From: Fistulifera solaris
Taxonomy: Eukaryota; Bacillariophyta; Bacillariophyceae; Naviculales; Stauroneidaceae
Reading direction: 5' to 3'
Assembly: GCA_030295235.1 (NCBI GenBank)
Contig: AP026124.1
Span: 620,001 to 684,000, forward strand
Length of the DNA: 64,000 nucleotides
This document shows, in pieces, positions 32,698-43,976 of this stretch. The translations under genes were made by a program, and so were the position numbers. The notes below the pieces were generated by a model. That model saw only the letters and a list, made by a program, of their open reading frames with translations, searched no databases and was not told where the DNA came from. Positions within the stretch are counted from its first letter, which is position 1. Each line of letters opens with the position of its first letter.

Positions 32698-33932
32698 ATG
32701 CAGATCGATTCCCATGCTGGCATTGACCACCAAGAAGAACCTTTTCTTCGAGAGGTATCAGCGCAGTCGACTTCTAGTAAAAGCGCCGGTCCGGCGATGT
32801 CTCTTCCCACCGGTTTATCTGCCCTAATACAGGCAGCAACTTCCCACCTTGGAATTCCTGCTGATCAACCGAAAACTGCAGTCACACACTCATCAAACAG
32901 AGTCTTCGCTGTACCAAAGTCCGATGATACCAGTGAAGAGGGAGTCGATGGGCCTCAAAGTAAACCCAATCAATCTAGAACACCAGTAATGATCCCAGAG
33001 CCAGATCCCAGGAAGCAGTCTTTTCCGGAACTGCTAATGACTCTTGCAATGGATCCTTTGAACGTTGATACAATCGCTTTTCTTCCAGACGGAAAATTTT
33101 TTGCTATACGAAGTCAAACTTTCTCTCTAAAGCTAATGACAGAACATTTCGTGATAGAAACGTTTGCTGCGTTCCTTGAGGTACTAGAGGATTGGGGTTT
33201 CACTAGAGTCAAAAAGATGAGCATTGTCTCGGAATTGAAGTGTTCCACCATCCTTTGTTTTTAAAAGGTGATTGGATTAGATGCTCTCAGATTGAATACG
33301 GAAAATCACCCACCGAAGTAAGAATCTCAGCGCTCCCTGAGAGAGCTCGCTTAGAGTTTTCGTATTCACCACCAGATGATAGCGAAAAATCTATCGGAGT
33401 TCATTCAAAACGAAGGCTCTCACCAGATTGTGCTTTAAACCGCGAAGCTGTTACGACTCTATCATGGCAGAAGAAGAGGGCTGATAATGTCTCGAGCTAT
33501 CTTCAAAATAGCAGTAGCCGTCGGAGTAGCATGACTTCAGCGGCATCCGATCTACATCCTGATGCGTCCTTCACTGGTGTGAACCGCACTGACGATCTCA
33601 GAAGCATCGCGCTAGCGATAACAGCAGATAAACTTCGAATCAGATGCGGTGATTTACAATTAAAGGGATCCCAGCCGTTGATAGACTGCGCAGTCCAATC
33701 TGCAACTCAAAATATTGTCACTGACGCTATTGAAACATTGCTCAGAGACGAGACTCATACACAAGAGACATATCGGAGGCACGAACGCGAGCTTTCTAAG
33801 TCATCACTTCCGGGCTTAGTTCCGATCAGTAAACAGCTATTTTCACTAGTCAGTGAAGACTTGTGCGACCATAGCACGGACGCCAAAGCATCCCCTAAAT
33901 CAGAGGAAGAAGACGAGCGTCAAACTGATTGA
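32698..33932 (+). CDS. Diverged heat-shock-factor-type DNA-binding protein
   Basis: About 411 residues from ATG 32698 (first ATG in frame). Residues about 105-200 follow the HSF winged-helix pattern: FPELLMTLAMDPLNVDTIAF, LPDGKFFAIRSQTFS, ETFAAFLEVLEDWGFTRVKK, then VFHHPLF after a break. The canonical basic recognition helix SFVRQLN is replaced by a less basic version (TFAAFLEVL), so DNA binding may be altered. The frame breaks at GG 33231-33232; one extra G gives SIVSGIEVFHHPLF. The C-terminal half is disordered with a basic SKRRLSPD patch. Such diverged HSF-like proteins are numerous in diatoms. Confidence 0.7.
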
Positions 33933-34137
33933 GCGAACTATGTATTGCTGAGCCGTTTCTTTGCTGTCAACCATCGATTGTGCAACCTGAAGGTATACCT
34001 TAATACACTCAAGGATGAGCACTCCAATCGAACGGTAGACCAAATGGTATGACATCATCAATGAAGCGTCTTTAAGGTAGTATCATCTACTAGAACTTTT
34101 GTTTAAATAACACTTATCTTAAATTTTCCCCACAAAT

Positions 34138-37100
34138 CTACTGGAGCCATAAGAAAGGTTTCCCAGGAGTCGCATTTTCGGCCAGATTATTGGGGGCATC
34201 GGCAGCTTCATCAGTCCCTAGTTTGACGACGTTTAATTCTGACACGTTTACTTGCTTCATGATATATTCCTTGACCTCATCCAATAGAGCCTTTTGATCG
34301 AAGGGCATTTGAACATCCATAGCGGAGGCACCAACATCTTGAACTTCGCTTTTCACGAAGGATGCGTATTGCATCGTGTTTTTCAAAAGCTTCTTGTCCG
34401 AAACATTTTTTGCCGCCCAATCTTTAAGGTCTTTCCCGAAGGTAGACGGGAAGCCCGTGCCCGGTTGAAACTGCTCTTGCATCCAAATCATAACTTTCAC
34501 CTTCCAGTCAGGGAATGTGTCAGACACAAGAATTGTTGCCCTGCTGTAGCTTTTTTTGTGTTTTCCTGCGGTAGCACGGAAATCTCTCAAGCTGGACATC
34601 AAAAATTTAACTTGCCTAGTTAGCATCTTGTCTTCTTCATTCGCTTCCGGCCATGGAGCATGCACGGCTAAACCAGCTTCGCCGGTTTCCTTCCAGAGAC
34701 TTTCCGACCTTAATTGGTGTAAGTAGTGCAACCCATTAGCCTAATGAGGGACACAACGTATTTTCATTGACCACTGCGTCACTTACCAGTGCGGGCAAAT
34801 CGGACAAATCATTATGATAACACTTCGCGCCCACTTTCGAACCACATCGGCATGCATGGCTACATTACTATCTTTGCACCAAGAGCGGTAAAAGTCACGA
34901 GCAATCAGCATTTCGAACCAACCCTGTTTCAAGCCCTCTTTAAATTGCATCGTCGAGAAAGCTTTCGCGGTGGCTTCGATATGCCGGTTCGTTTCATTGA
35001 TCAAAATTTTGTCCATTGTATTCATTTCACCTGAGCGGAGATCAGAAGAGGACAACGTTTCTTTGATCCATCCTTCTTCGGTCACCAAAGTAAGAATCGC
35101 AGCGTTCGCTGTATCTCGTTCAAAGTTTGCATCATCAAGCGAGTCGCCAGCGTCAGCACAAGCAAAACGAGTTGCATCGGCCCCGTATTCATCGATGGTC
35201 TCATTCAGAATCAAAAATTTCCTTTACTTTTGCTCATCTTTTCAGCGTCAACAAGGACGTGACCATTGCAGTAGTAACTTTTAGGCCACAGATTTGGTTC
35301 CTCCTCCCAAATCGCTGCGTGGTTGAAGAGAGCCATTGTCAAATGGTTTGGGATCAAATCTTTAGCACTCACACGTAGGTTCATCGGATACCAGTATCGG
35401 AATTCGGAGCGCATTTTGTCAAGAACATTCTGAGAAATCTTTGTAGACGGCATGGGACCATTTCGATAAATATAGTCGAACACTTCTTTTGTCAAGTCCT
35501 CAGGATTAATTTTGCCAGGTGACAACTCCTGGTTACCGTTCAAATTATTCTCTCCTTGAAGGTAATGCGCAATGGTGTAATAAGCCATGTAAACGGTACT
35601 ATCTGACAAACTCTCAATGACCCATTGCTTGTCCCACGGAAGAAATGTCCCTAGTCCAAACTGTCGTGTACACGCCCATTCCTTAAGCCAGCCCACTGTG
35701 TATTCGTAACGGCTTAAAGCGCTGGGGTCATAAGCGTCAAACGCGTCCGAATTCAAAACGTGCTTCCTCACAGCTTCACTCCAAGTCTCTTCGCCATAAG
35801 CAAGATACCACTGATCCGTAGCAGCAACGACGCACTCATCGTTTGTTCTCGAAACAACCTTAGACTCCGGTTCAAAATACAGGCAAGCAAGACCATCTTT
35901 GATCATTTCTTCCTTGATGATGGGTTTCGCCTCGCTGACCTTCTTCCCGCTGTGAGGACCGAAGGTCATCATTCCCATGGTGAAACCTTTTAAGTATGTC
36001 TCGTCTTTGGCTTGCGTGAGTTTCGCCTTGTCATTAATTGAAACGATTTTTAGCTTTTCACACATGTAGACAGCAGATGTATTCCCGTATCCTTCGATAG
36101 AAATGATAGGCACTACGTTGTAAGGCATGACCATATCGTCTGTGATGTCGAATTTCGCACGAAAATCCGGTTTATCCTGCAGCACCTTCAACGAAATATA
36201 ATCGTCTGGAGCATCGCTGGGAACCGAAGTAACGATGCCAGTTCCTTTTCCCATGCTAATCGTCAATAGCGGCAAAGTGTATACTTTCTCGTAGGTTGCC
36301 AAAGGTGCTTTCAACGGCAGACCGAGAAGTTCATCGCCGGTAAAGTTTTCCAAGCACGTGATTTGACCGAAATCCTTCGTGAAATATTCATTGCCTTGGT
36401 ATGCCTGGCAGGACAAACCGCGAGCCGCACGAGCGCTCATGATAAAAACCTCATCGGTTGCGTCAATTTGATAAGCACCATACTCACCAGTAGGAAGAAC
36501 AAAGCAGTTGGTTTGTCCGTACATGGTTTCAGGACGAAGCGTAGCAGGAACAAGATAGACTGGTTTCGTTCCCGCTTTTTCGAGCAGCGCCTCCATTTTC
36601 GCATGACGTGCTTGACCGTGATCCGGTGGAAGAACCTTCAACTTAATTAAAACGTATTCTTGGGGACCGACGCCTTCGCCCTCGGAACGATCATGATCGG
36701 CACAGACTTGACCATCAACCAAGCTGTAAACGTTATTCCTTTTCCCAAATAAGATCTTGCCTTTTTCGCGAAGCACTTCAAATTGCCAGCGAATGAAAGC
36801 ATCATAGTAAGGGTTCACGAAGGTGGTGATGAACGAGCGTCTCCAATCGATGCAGGAGCCGAACTTTTTCAAGTGATCCACTCCAAGGGGTGGAAAATAG
36901 GAAAGCCAGTGGAGGGCATCCTGAAAGGCCGGAATCTCGTCTTCACTCTGTACCATTTTTGAAAGAATTTTCCATTGGCGAACAATCCCTCCACCTGTTT
37001 TTTTGCACGAGCTTCGTCTTCTGACCTTTTGCTTTGTTTTCAGGCTGCTGCGCAGCTGCCTTTTCAGCCTCTTCCTTTTCTTTTTAGCATCTGAGCCAAA

Positions 37101-37574
37101 ACTTCAGGATCATCCTCTGGGAACTTGGGCGGGCAACCGAACTCTTCGATCTCGGCCTTTAGTTTGTTCGCAGCCTGTAGGAAGGTGGGACTGATGAGAA
37201 TTTCAAGTTCACAACATCACCCAGCAGCAAGCTGCTCTTACCGCTTGAATAGGCATTCCTGTGCAATGAAAAGCAAAGGGGAAAAGAACATTCTTTCCCT
37301 GATGGCGCTCAAATTGCGCCCGAAACAAAGCTTTCGTCAAGCTAAAGCCGTGGCCGATGTGCAAGTGACCGTTCGAGTACGGATACGGAAACGTGACAAG
37401 AAACGACTCCTTGGTTTCGTCCGGATCCGCATTGAAAGCTCGGTTTGCTTCCCACATTTGCTGCACGGCAATCTCATTTGCGCGAAGGCTATCGCGTTTC
37501 CCCGTTCCTTTGTTGACATTATCTTTGATCGATAGGTCTGCCATTTGAGAGATAGCTTCTGCTGTTGGCGTCAT
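34138..37574 (-). CDS. LARS: Cytosolic leucyl-tRNA synthetase
   Basis: About 1,107 residues, archaeal/eukaryotic-type LeuRS. The class I HIGH motif is in [17 protein letters not shown] (exon 1, 37574-37242) and KMSKS in [13 protein letters not shown] near 35230. Between them lie the CP1 editing insert with [15 protein letters not shown] and a TRQFGLGT motif. A 67-nt intron is at 37175-37241 and a 46-nt one at 34741-34786, the latter off by one base as written. One-base breaks occur at plus-strand T5 37081-37085, T7 36998-37004 and A5 35213-35217, where one more base gives [14 protein letters not shown]. The C-terminal eukaryotic extension ends at 34138. No targeting peptide, so cytosolic. Confidence 0.93.
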
Positions 37575-38246
37575 GATCTAACTGCAATCCCTTTCCTAAA
37601 GTCGAACGAGTTGTGATTGCTTTGTTATGAAGCTTACAGTCAACAACGGATTGTTGGTTGCTTCAACTTCGACAAAAAGATTGCTGCCAAGTGTTTGAGT
37701 TGCGATTTTGAACGCGAGAAAAAAGAGGAGGGGCGAGGAGCTCATTGTTCTGCCGCCGTCCGTCAAGACCTGGGTGTCGTTTCCGCGTGTCCAAGAAAAT
37801 CGGGACTGGAAATCCGACAACGGCACTTCGTGAATTACCAGTAATACTGGTAAGCACAAAACAAAAAAATTAGTGTGTGCTTTCCAAAGTTCAAGGCCAT
37901 TTCGTCGGAAAGTGTACTGTGTACAGCCGCCCCTTTCCAACGAGGAGGTGTGTCGTCGTTTACTCGATGTGATCCAGCAGTCACACCTCGCACACCCGTT
38001 GCACCGCTCACGAGCACAAAAAGAAAGTAAGTTGTTGCCGCCTCTTGATGAGTCACTAAGAAACAATTCAAAACTTTCCATTTATCTACAAAGCCTGGAA
38101 AAGTCTTTACTTACGACAGCAATCAACGCAAGCGCATTCCCTTTGATTTGTATCGTCGATTTGCCGGTACAGTTAAGGTTGTTAAGTGGGTCTTCCAAAA
38201 CTCCATTGATTATCACGTCAACCGAGACGACTAAATAAGGACAAAT
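37575..38246. other. Divergent promoter region, LeuRS and HPt genes
   Basis: No supported gene. Overlapping ORFs on both strands have random composition. Confidence 0.45.
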
Positions 38247-38700
38247 ATGGCGTCTGCAGAGGAAATTATTGACTGGGACGAGGCCATGCAGCAATGTGGC
38301 GAAGACGAGGAATTTTTGCACGAACTGCTGAATGATTTTCGTGGCGAACTCGAGACTCAACTAGCCAGTATTGCGGAAACAATTCAGGTGCGTAGCCAGC
38401 CGCGGTGTTACATCGACCGACACCCCTTCTCACAATTGCATACCTTATCAGAATCCCGGGGAAGCCCCTTATCATCTTATCATGCGCGCGGCTCACGTTG
38501 TCAAAGGAGCTGCGGCTAATTTAATGTGCGGCCAGCTACGAACAGCAGCGATGAATCTAGAACAAACCTCAAAGCAAGTTCACGAAGCAGGAGGGACCTC
38601 AGCACCTCAAGACATTCAAGCTCAGGTGCAACTTCGATATTCAGAGCTACAGGTAGCTGTTCAGAACTACATGGAGCTCCTAAAAACTCTAAACATTTAA
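38247..38700 (+). CDS. Histidine-containing phosphotransfer (HPt) protein
   Basis: Two exons, 38247-38387 and 38452-38700, around a 64-nt intron (GTGCGT..ATCAG), give 129 residues. It is a single four-helix HPt domain. Helices FLHELLNDFRGELETQLASI and RAAHVVKGAAANLMCGQLRT carry the phospho-accepting His in AHVVKGAAANL (the family's H-x-x-K-G-x-x-x-x-L/x pattern). HPt proteins relay phosphate between hybrid histidine kinases and response regulators in multistep two-component signalling. Its size matches free-standing plant and fungal HPt proteins (AHP, Ypd1). No break. Confidence 0.88.
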
Positions 38701-38946
38701 ACAGAGTAGAAATGTTTGAATTTGTGTTTAATATACTACTCCGTATGCTTGTAGAACGGAGACTCTGTTCAATTTTATTTAGCGTGTGAATCAAGCCAGG
38801 ATCGTAAAGCAGTAAGTAAAGAGAAAGGACAGACAGCATGAAGGAAAAAATGATTTTATGGTTGACGTTAGGTGGGGTTACAGTTACTAAACTTCCCCAT
38901 ATAACCTTTTGGATATCTCCATAATTTTCACAACAATAAATCTCGT

Positions 38947-40052
38947 TTAATCAGAAGACAAGAAGTATGCAACTAGATCTCGAGCGCTAACAACGCCGAT
39001 CAGCCTGTCCTGTTGATCGACGACGTACAATCGATTAAATCGTACCTGAGCAAAGGTTTCAAAGATTGCCTGAAGTGTGTAAGACTGGCTGCATGTCCGT
39101 AACGCATCGGGTGTTGTCACGTCTTGTCGACTTTGTGACAGAATCTCCGACAAAGGCAGTTCGAGATTCTTGACAGCATGCTCAGCGTCTGTCGCCTTTG
39201 TTAAAAAAAGTAATATCGGATCTGCTGTAAACGCCTATGATCTTGCTTGTGTTTGGGTCCACCACAGGCAAAGCCGATAAATTGTTTTGATGCATTAGTG
39301 CTAAAGCATCAGACAGACTTTGATTGGGATGTGCCACAATTAATGCACTTCCGTAGGTTCCTATACTCAGCTCCGAAATGGAATCATCAAACAGCCTTCT
39401 TTGTTCCCTGAAGTGCAATACCAAGTGCTCTAAAACATTTGTGTATGTAATGCACGCCAGGACACGCATGTCCTCAGTAAATACAATCGGCAGGAAATCG
39501 TGCGAGTTCCTGTGAAGCTGTTCGCAGGCTTGTTTTAAAGTACAAGCCGAATCCGCCCTAACGAACGGCCGGATGCAGAAAGGATGATGGCCGCTTTTTC
39601 GGCTATCTTCGGCAGCTTCTCGCAAAATCTCGGCAATACCGCGAGTTGCAAGGGCAGAAATATCTTTACCTGTAGCCTTGTAATATCTGGAGTATATCAA
39701 TAAAGTCGGTCACAGTCAACATCCCTACAAATTGACACTTGACAGGGTCCCAAAGGGGAGCAGCCAACATATCTGCGCGCAACAATCTATCGTTAGATAG
39801 ATTATTTAATCAGAAAGATGATCTGTAAAAAGACTTACCATGCTCAACAAGTGCATAGAAAGCAAGCTGGATAGGAATGCGTGTGTCGAATACAACAACT
39901 TTACCGCTCGCTCTCAACACAGAAAAACAAGCGTGTTGTTCTAGGAACTGCAGAATCGCCTGCCGACCCGCTTGGCGCACTACTTGCCGTTCATTCTGCA
40001 TCACGGTTGTCGAAGACACCCCTTGATTAATTGCAAGAGTCTCGGATTCCAT
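38947..40052 (-). CDS. SNF4: AMPK gamma / SNF4-type subunit with four CBS domains
   Basis: About 346 residues from ATG 40052. CBS1 begins with VVFDTRIPIQLAFYALVEHG, close to the gamma-subunit VVFDTSLQVKKAFFALV. A 66-nt intron (39773-39838) precedes PLWDPVKCQFVGMLTVTDFI, the conserved gamma sequence. CBS2-4 follow, ending RLIGVVSARDLVAYFLSSD. The gamma subunit senses AMP/ADP/ATP in the SnRK1/AMPK kinase. Two one-base breaks occur: GG 39689-39690 (one fewer gives DILRYYKATG) and CC 39195-39196 (one fewer gives NKATDAEHAVKNLELPLSE). No other domain is attached, unlike plant beta-gamma fusions. Confidence 0.88.
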
Positions 40053-40590
40053 TGTAATTCTAAATTATGGCTTCACAAAGCGCAGATTCAAGTCAATAGA
40101 GCGTTATGACCGATAAACAAAGTATGGGCGATAGAAAGGATACTCGGTAGCGAAAGAAATCAGAGATTCTAGCTTCTTATCGGCCGGTTGCAGCAAGCCA
40201 AGGGTTACTCAGTGCTGCGTTAGAATCTTGTGGCCTGCCGCTACAACACAACAAGCAGAATGGCACTTGACAACCATCGCAGAATGCTTCAAGTGCCACA
40301 ACGGTGACAGCAAAAATATTGCGTTGTGCAGGTGGTACAGAATGGCAGACGACTAACCTTACTGGGTTGGGATAGTTGAGGGATAGTAATCGATGAATCC
40401 GGTCGCTGATTGTCGGGACTAAAAGATAGCTGATAAAAGGAGTCAATTGGCGTAACTCCATTAGTTAACAACTAAGGCAGTGGAACGATCATTAATACCT
40501 AAAGAGTAGATAATCAAGTAGTTGTGTATATGTTTGAAAAAACCAGTACTTAGTGTGATTATGAATCATCATCAGTAATAAGATATGTTT
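40053..40590. other. Intergenic, no gene seen
   Basis: A 94-codon minus-strand frame at 40177-40461 is Cys-rich but has no support from neighbours or recognisable motif. Confidence 0.4.
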
Positions 40591-41175
40591 TTATGCAGCA
40601 GTTGCTGATTTCTTGTGAGCAGTCATTGTTGCTTTGGTTTCTCCCACAATCATCTTGTCAATCTTGACATTGGTAACGCTAGTCTTCTTCTTCAAGCCGT
40701 CAGTAAACGCATGAGCACAGAAATCGCTGAATTCGTTACCGTTCACATCTACGGATGTGACAGTGGATGCCTTAGCCAAGGCATCTACCATCTTCATGGC
40801 ATCCTCGTCGACTAGCCCGCATTGAACAAGCTCGATGCTTTCAAGTGCCGAAGCATAGGAAACGGAACTAATAACTGATTTGGCCCCGAAACACATTCCT
40901 TTGACTTGCAGGTGCTTGAATTGGGAAGCCGTCACAAGAATTGTAGATATAATAAGGCCCAGATCGACTTCGGCATCCGTGGCAACGACGTTTCGAAATG
41001 TCACAGACTCGAGAGGCTTGCCCCGGAAGTGCTTGGCAAGCGCAATCATATCTTCTTCATCGCCATCAATCGTCACATTGTCCATGACAAACTTGCTAAA
41101 CTTGCCTGCCGCCTCAAGCTTGGCCCTAATCTGTGCGAAAGTTGTGTGAGTGCTGGATATTTCGAGTGTTGTCAT
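40591..41175 (-). CDS. Small leucine-rich-repeat (RNI-like) protein
   Basis: 194 residues from ATG 41175. It is built of repeats of the ribonuclease-inhibitor type with about 28-residue spacing: FSKFVMDNVTIDGDEEDMIA, LESVTFRNVVATDAEVDLGL, FKHLQVKGMCFGAKSVISSV, LESIELVQCGLVDEDAMKMV and VTSVDVNGNEFSDFCAHAFT. There is no signal peptide, kinase or NTPase domain. It is probably a cytosolic binding module; partners unknown. No frame breaks. Confidence 0.75.
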   Translation of the reverse strand: MTTLEISSTHTTFAQIRAKLEAAGKFSKFVMDNVTIDGDEEDMIALAKHFRGKPLESVTFRNVVATDAEVDLGLIISTILVTASQFKHLQVKGMCFGAKSVISSVSYASALESIELVQCGLVDEDAMKMVDALAKASTVTSVDVNGNEFSDFCAHAFTDGLKKKTSVTNVKIDKMIVGETKATMTAHKKSATAA

Positions 41176-42145
41176 GATCACAAACTGGAGAAAAGGTAGT
41201 CTGTATTTTTTGTTTCGCTCTCCAGAGTCAGAAAATCGTGTTTATGAGAAAAGGAAAAAGATGAGGAGCGAAACACTGGCCAAAGAGCATCCTTCCGCAT
41301 GGCTCAGATGCGAATCTTCAAAGTCGGTTCAAGAAATAAGTGGTTGGTTCGCATTCGACATGTACTCTTGTCGACTACCAAGACACATCAAGGTTCTCAT
41401 TCTGTCCAGAAAACCATTAATTTATGTAGTCTGTAGTGTGACTCCTCCTCGATGCTCGATGCTCGAGCCTTGCCTCGTCTCTCGTCTCCCTGAAAAGAGA
41501 GGTTCCTTGGCAACCACTATACATGCAAGTCACAAGTCACAATAGGGCAAACCTTGTTGTTCTTTGCCCTTCGGGTTTTTATTTGGGACTTGCGAGCTTG
41601 CGAGGTGAAAATAATGCGCCAGAAACGACGATAGATTCGAGTCACGTTTTTCCCAGTACTTGTACACAGATGGGAGATACGACATGCTATCGATAGAAAA
41701 CACCAAACACTATCATTAGGGAATCACATTAATCACTACAAAGTACTATATGCCCAAAGTGTTGGCAACCTTTTTCCACGACTCACATTCAGTCATGAAC
41801 CGAGATAGTTACAAGTCAGACTGCTACTATAATGCCGTTCGTTCTGCGGGCTCAGTTGACTACCAGGTAATTTCTTACACACTTCGATCTGCGCTTTGAT
41901 TCTTGTTGACGAGTAAACTTGAAAATTCTCTCGGATCGTTGTCTTCCGCGGCTTTGATAAACCGCACCACGACTGACTTTTAGTCAAGAGCAAAGCCTAA
42001 GAGCCTATTTTTTTCAACTCTTCACGCATCGCAAATGCTTTGTTCATTCCGGACATGAAAAAAAAACAAACGACGATGATGATTTGTTTATTATTTGAAC
42101 ACGAAAGTAAATACCTCTCCGTAATCTTCTGTCAGCATTATTCAA
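41176..42145. other. Intergenic, no gene seen
   Basis: Spacer with poor ORFs. It may include the promoter of the truncated hydratase. Confidence 0.45.
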
Positions 42146-42616
42146 ATGCCACTAAATAAGCGGGAAAGATACCGAAATTTATCTTGTTACATGGATCGGC
42201 GAGCATGTCGTTCAAGTCGCTCTCAGTCGCCCCCATAAGTTGAACGCCGTCAATCGGGGCATGTGGAAAGAAATTGGAGAAGTTTTTATCGTCGCTTGGA
42301 ACGATGGGGGATGGATGCCGGTGCGTTCTCTTAATTGGAAATGGGGAATCGTTTTTGTGACCGATACGTCCTTGATGCCATCGAACAGAAGGGAGATGCG
42401 GCTCACATAGGAATCGCGTTTGCACCTCTCATTCGCGACTTGCAAGCCTGCTTCACGTCACTTGAAAAGTGCCCGGTACCAGTCGTAGCAGCTATTCATG
42501 GAAATTGCATCGGGGCGGGTGAGGGCCTTATTTGTGCAGCGGATGTAATGATGTTTGGGATGTTGTCTTTAGGATGGTGCACAGATGACACCATCGGTAT
42601 ACCGGTCTTTAAGTAA
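42146..42616 (+). pseudogene. Truncated enoyl-CoA hydratase/isomerase family gene
   Basis: The N-terminal half of a crotonase fold from ATG 42146: VVQVALSRPHKLNAVNRGMW matches the first conserved strand and helix, GCRCVLLIGNGESF the next strand, and PVPVVAAIHGNCIGAGEGLI the oxyanion-hole glycine region. The last may continue to CAADV, after which the sequence turns random and stops at 42616; the whole C-terminal half with the second catalytic region is missing. Frame changes occur near 42160, near 42270 and in T5 at 42352-42356. Some may be assembly indels, but the loss of the second half cannot be. Best read as a truncated copy or pseudogene of a delta3,5-delta2,4-dienoyl-CoA isomerase-like gene. 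Confidence 0.6.
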
Positions 42617-42988
42617 AACTTATGCGCATCGGTACCCAGTATTTAAGTAAAATTAATCGTTGTATAGTACCGTTTCCATCGTAACATAGTCACACCCGTA
42701 GACACGACGTACCAAATCACTATACATCATAGTCACACCCGTTTTAACTACACTCTACACTCCCACGTGAAAATATCACCCCCCCCCCCCCCCAGATTTT
42801 CTTTATATATACTCCGTATGTGAAAATACCACATGTTTAGATTTGTTTCACGATGGCTTGTCGATTGTCGATTGAATACCTGGTACCTGGTACAACTCAA
42901 CAACGACAACGCAAAGAATAACGAAATTCGAAAAGTAAAGCATGCACTTCAACACATAGAAACTACTCTCATTTCTTTAAGATACTCA
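42617..42988. other. Intergenic with C15 run and short direct repeats
   Basis: Contains CATAGTCACACCCGT twice (about 42684 and 42727), a run of about 15 C at 42779-42793, and a CCTGGTACCTGGTAC tract near 42880. No gene is seen apart from a possible in-frame extension of the following gene to ATG 42833. Confidence 0.5.
42779..42793. repeat. Poly-C tract
   Basis: An uninterrupted run of about 15 C, the longest homopolymer seen in the window. Its length is likely to be unreliable in the assembly. Confidence 0.85.
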
Positions 42989-43938
42989 ATGGAAGGGGGA
43001 CTTGATCACAGCAGCACATCGACAGAAGGTAGAACGGCACACACAGCGACGTTCATGGATGTAGAATGCCTCGACCAAACTTTGTTGCGTTTGATTGAAG
43101 GTGCGCTCTTGCCTCTCTTTCGTGATGCAACGTCATCAACGAAGGCTTATGCGAAGCTCCTTGCGCTTCCGCTTATAAAATTTGCTACTGTTGTCGCCAC
43201 AAGAGGACAAACGCCCGCAACTCAAATTCTAAAACTAGAACTTTCTCCTAGAGCGTCGAACGCCCGTTCCTTTTCTTCGCGCTTAATATTCTTCGCTCTA
43301 CTCAGCTCTTTGATACCAACATTAACTGATCATCTTTTGGAATGGCTAAAAGCAAAAATACAGTCCAGACTGGAAGAACACCCGATAGAGGAATCGGATA
43401 TGTCAAAAGAGCGCGCGAAAGACAGCGACTCGTGTTCATTCTCATTCAAAAGACCATGTCTCGGATATTTCCGCTGGCGCGACTATGTTGCTTGTTAGCC
43501 TGCTGGTCGGGTATAAGCCGAACTCCCATTTTAGCTATGCTCGTTTCCGGTCTCGGCTTTCAGCCCAAAGGTCCGGAAAAACCACGTTTACACGTAGACT
43601 ATGCACACCGACGGTGGCTTCAACAGGAAGCCACATCAACAGCAAAACTTTTTCTGGCCGGCCTATGGATGTTATCGAGTTGGAAACCCGTCATCGATGC
43701 TTTTTTATGGAAACCTCTGGCTATTCTAGTTCCATTAACCCGCGTACCGCAAACCGCAACACCTACGAAGTGCCCTATCTGCAAGAGTGAAATGAATGTC
43801 CCGGTACTACTATCTTGTCGGCATAAAGCCTGTTACACTTGTTTCTATGCAGACCTGGACAGTTCTAAAAGGGCGAGCTGTCGAATTTGTCGAAACCACA
43901 CTCAAGAATCTCAGGCGGTGCTAATTGCATCCTCGTAA
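42989..43938 (+). CDS. PEX2: Peroxin PEX2-like RING protein
   Basis: About 316 residues from ATG 42989. The N-terminal peroxin region has the PEX2/PEX12 pattern (MDVECLDQTLLRLIEGALLP, then RGQTPATQILKLELSPR). A membrane-associated part reads MLLVSLLVGYKPNSHFSYAR and VDYAHRRWLQQEATS, matching PEX2's LFLRTGxYxxLxER and FEYxNRQL. A C-terminal C3HC4 RING is CPICKSEMNVPVLLSCRHKA followed by CYTC and CRIC. It is a subunit of the PEX2-10-12 ubiquitin ligase that monoubiquitinates PEX5 in the peroxisome membrane. Breaks at A4 43448-43451 and A5 43577-43581 are each repaired by removing one A. PEX10 is the alternative, but the mid-region favours PEX2. Confidence 0.75.
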
Positions 43939-43976
43939 ACGTTGATTGAAATTTCTCTACACTGCAGAGTCCGCCA

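Noticed and set aside
35211-35220. In-frame TGA of LeuRS right after KMSKSKGNF as a second selenocysteine or true stop
   Set aside because: One extra T restores the conserved sequence that follows KMSKS in all LeuRS; a base error is simpler.
38947-40052. Beta-gamma fusion of AMPK as in plants
   Set aside because: No glycogen-binding module is found before the first CBS domain or in the spacer upstream.
40177-40461. 94-codon Cys-rich minus-strand frame
   Set aside because: No domain, no conserved pattern and overlapping frames of equal quality; likely chance.
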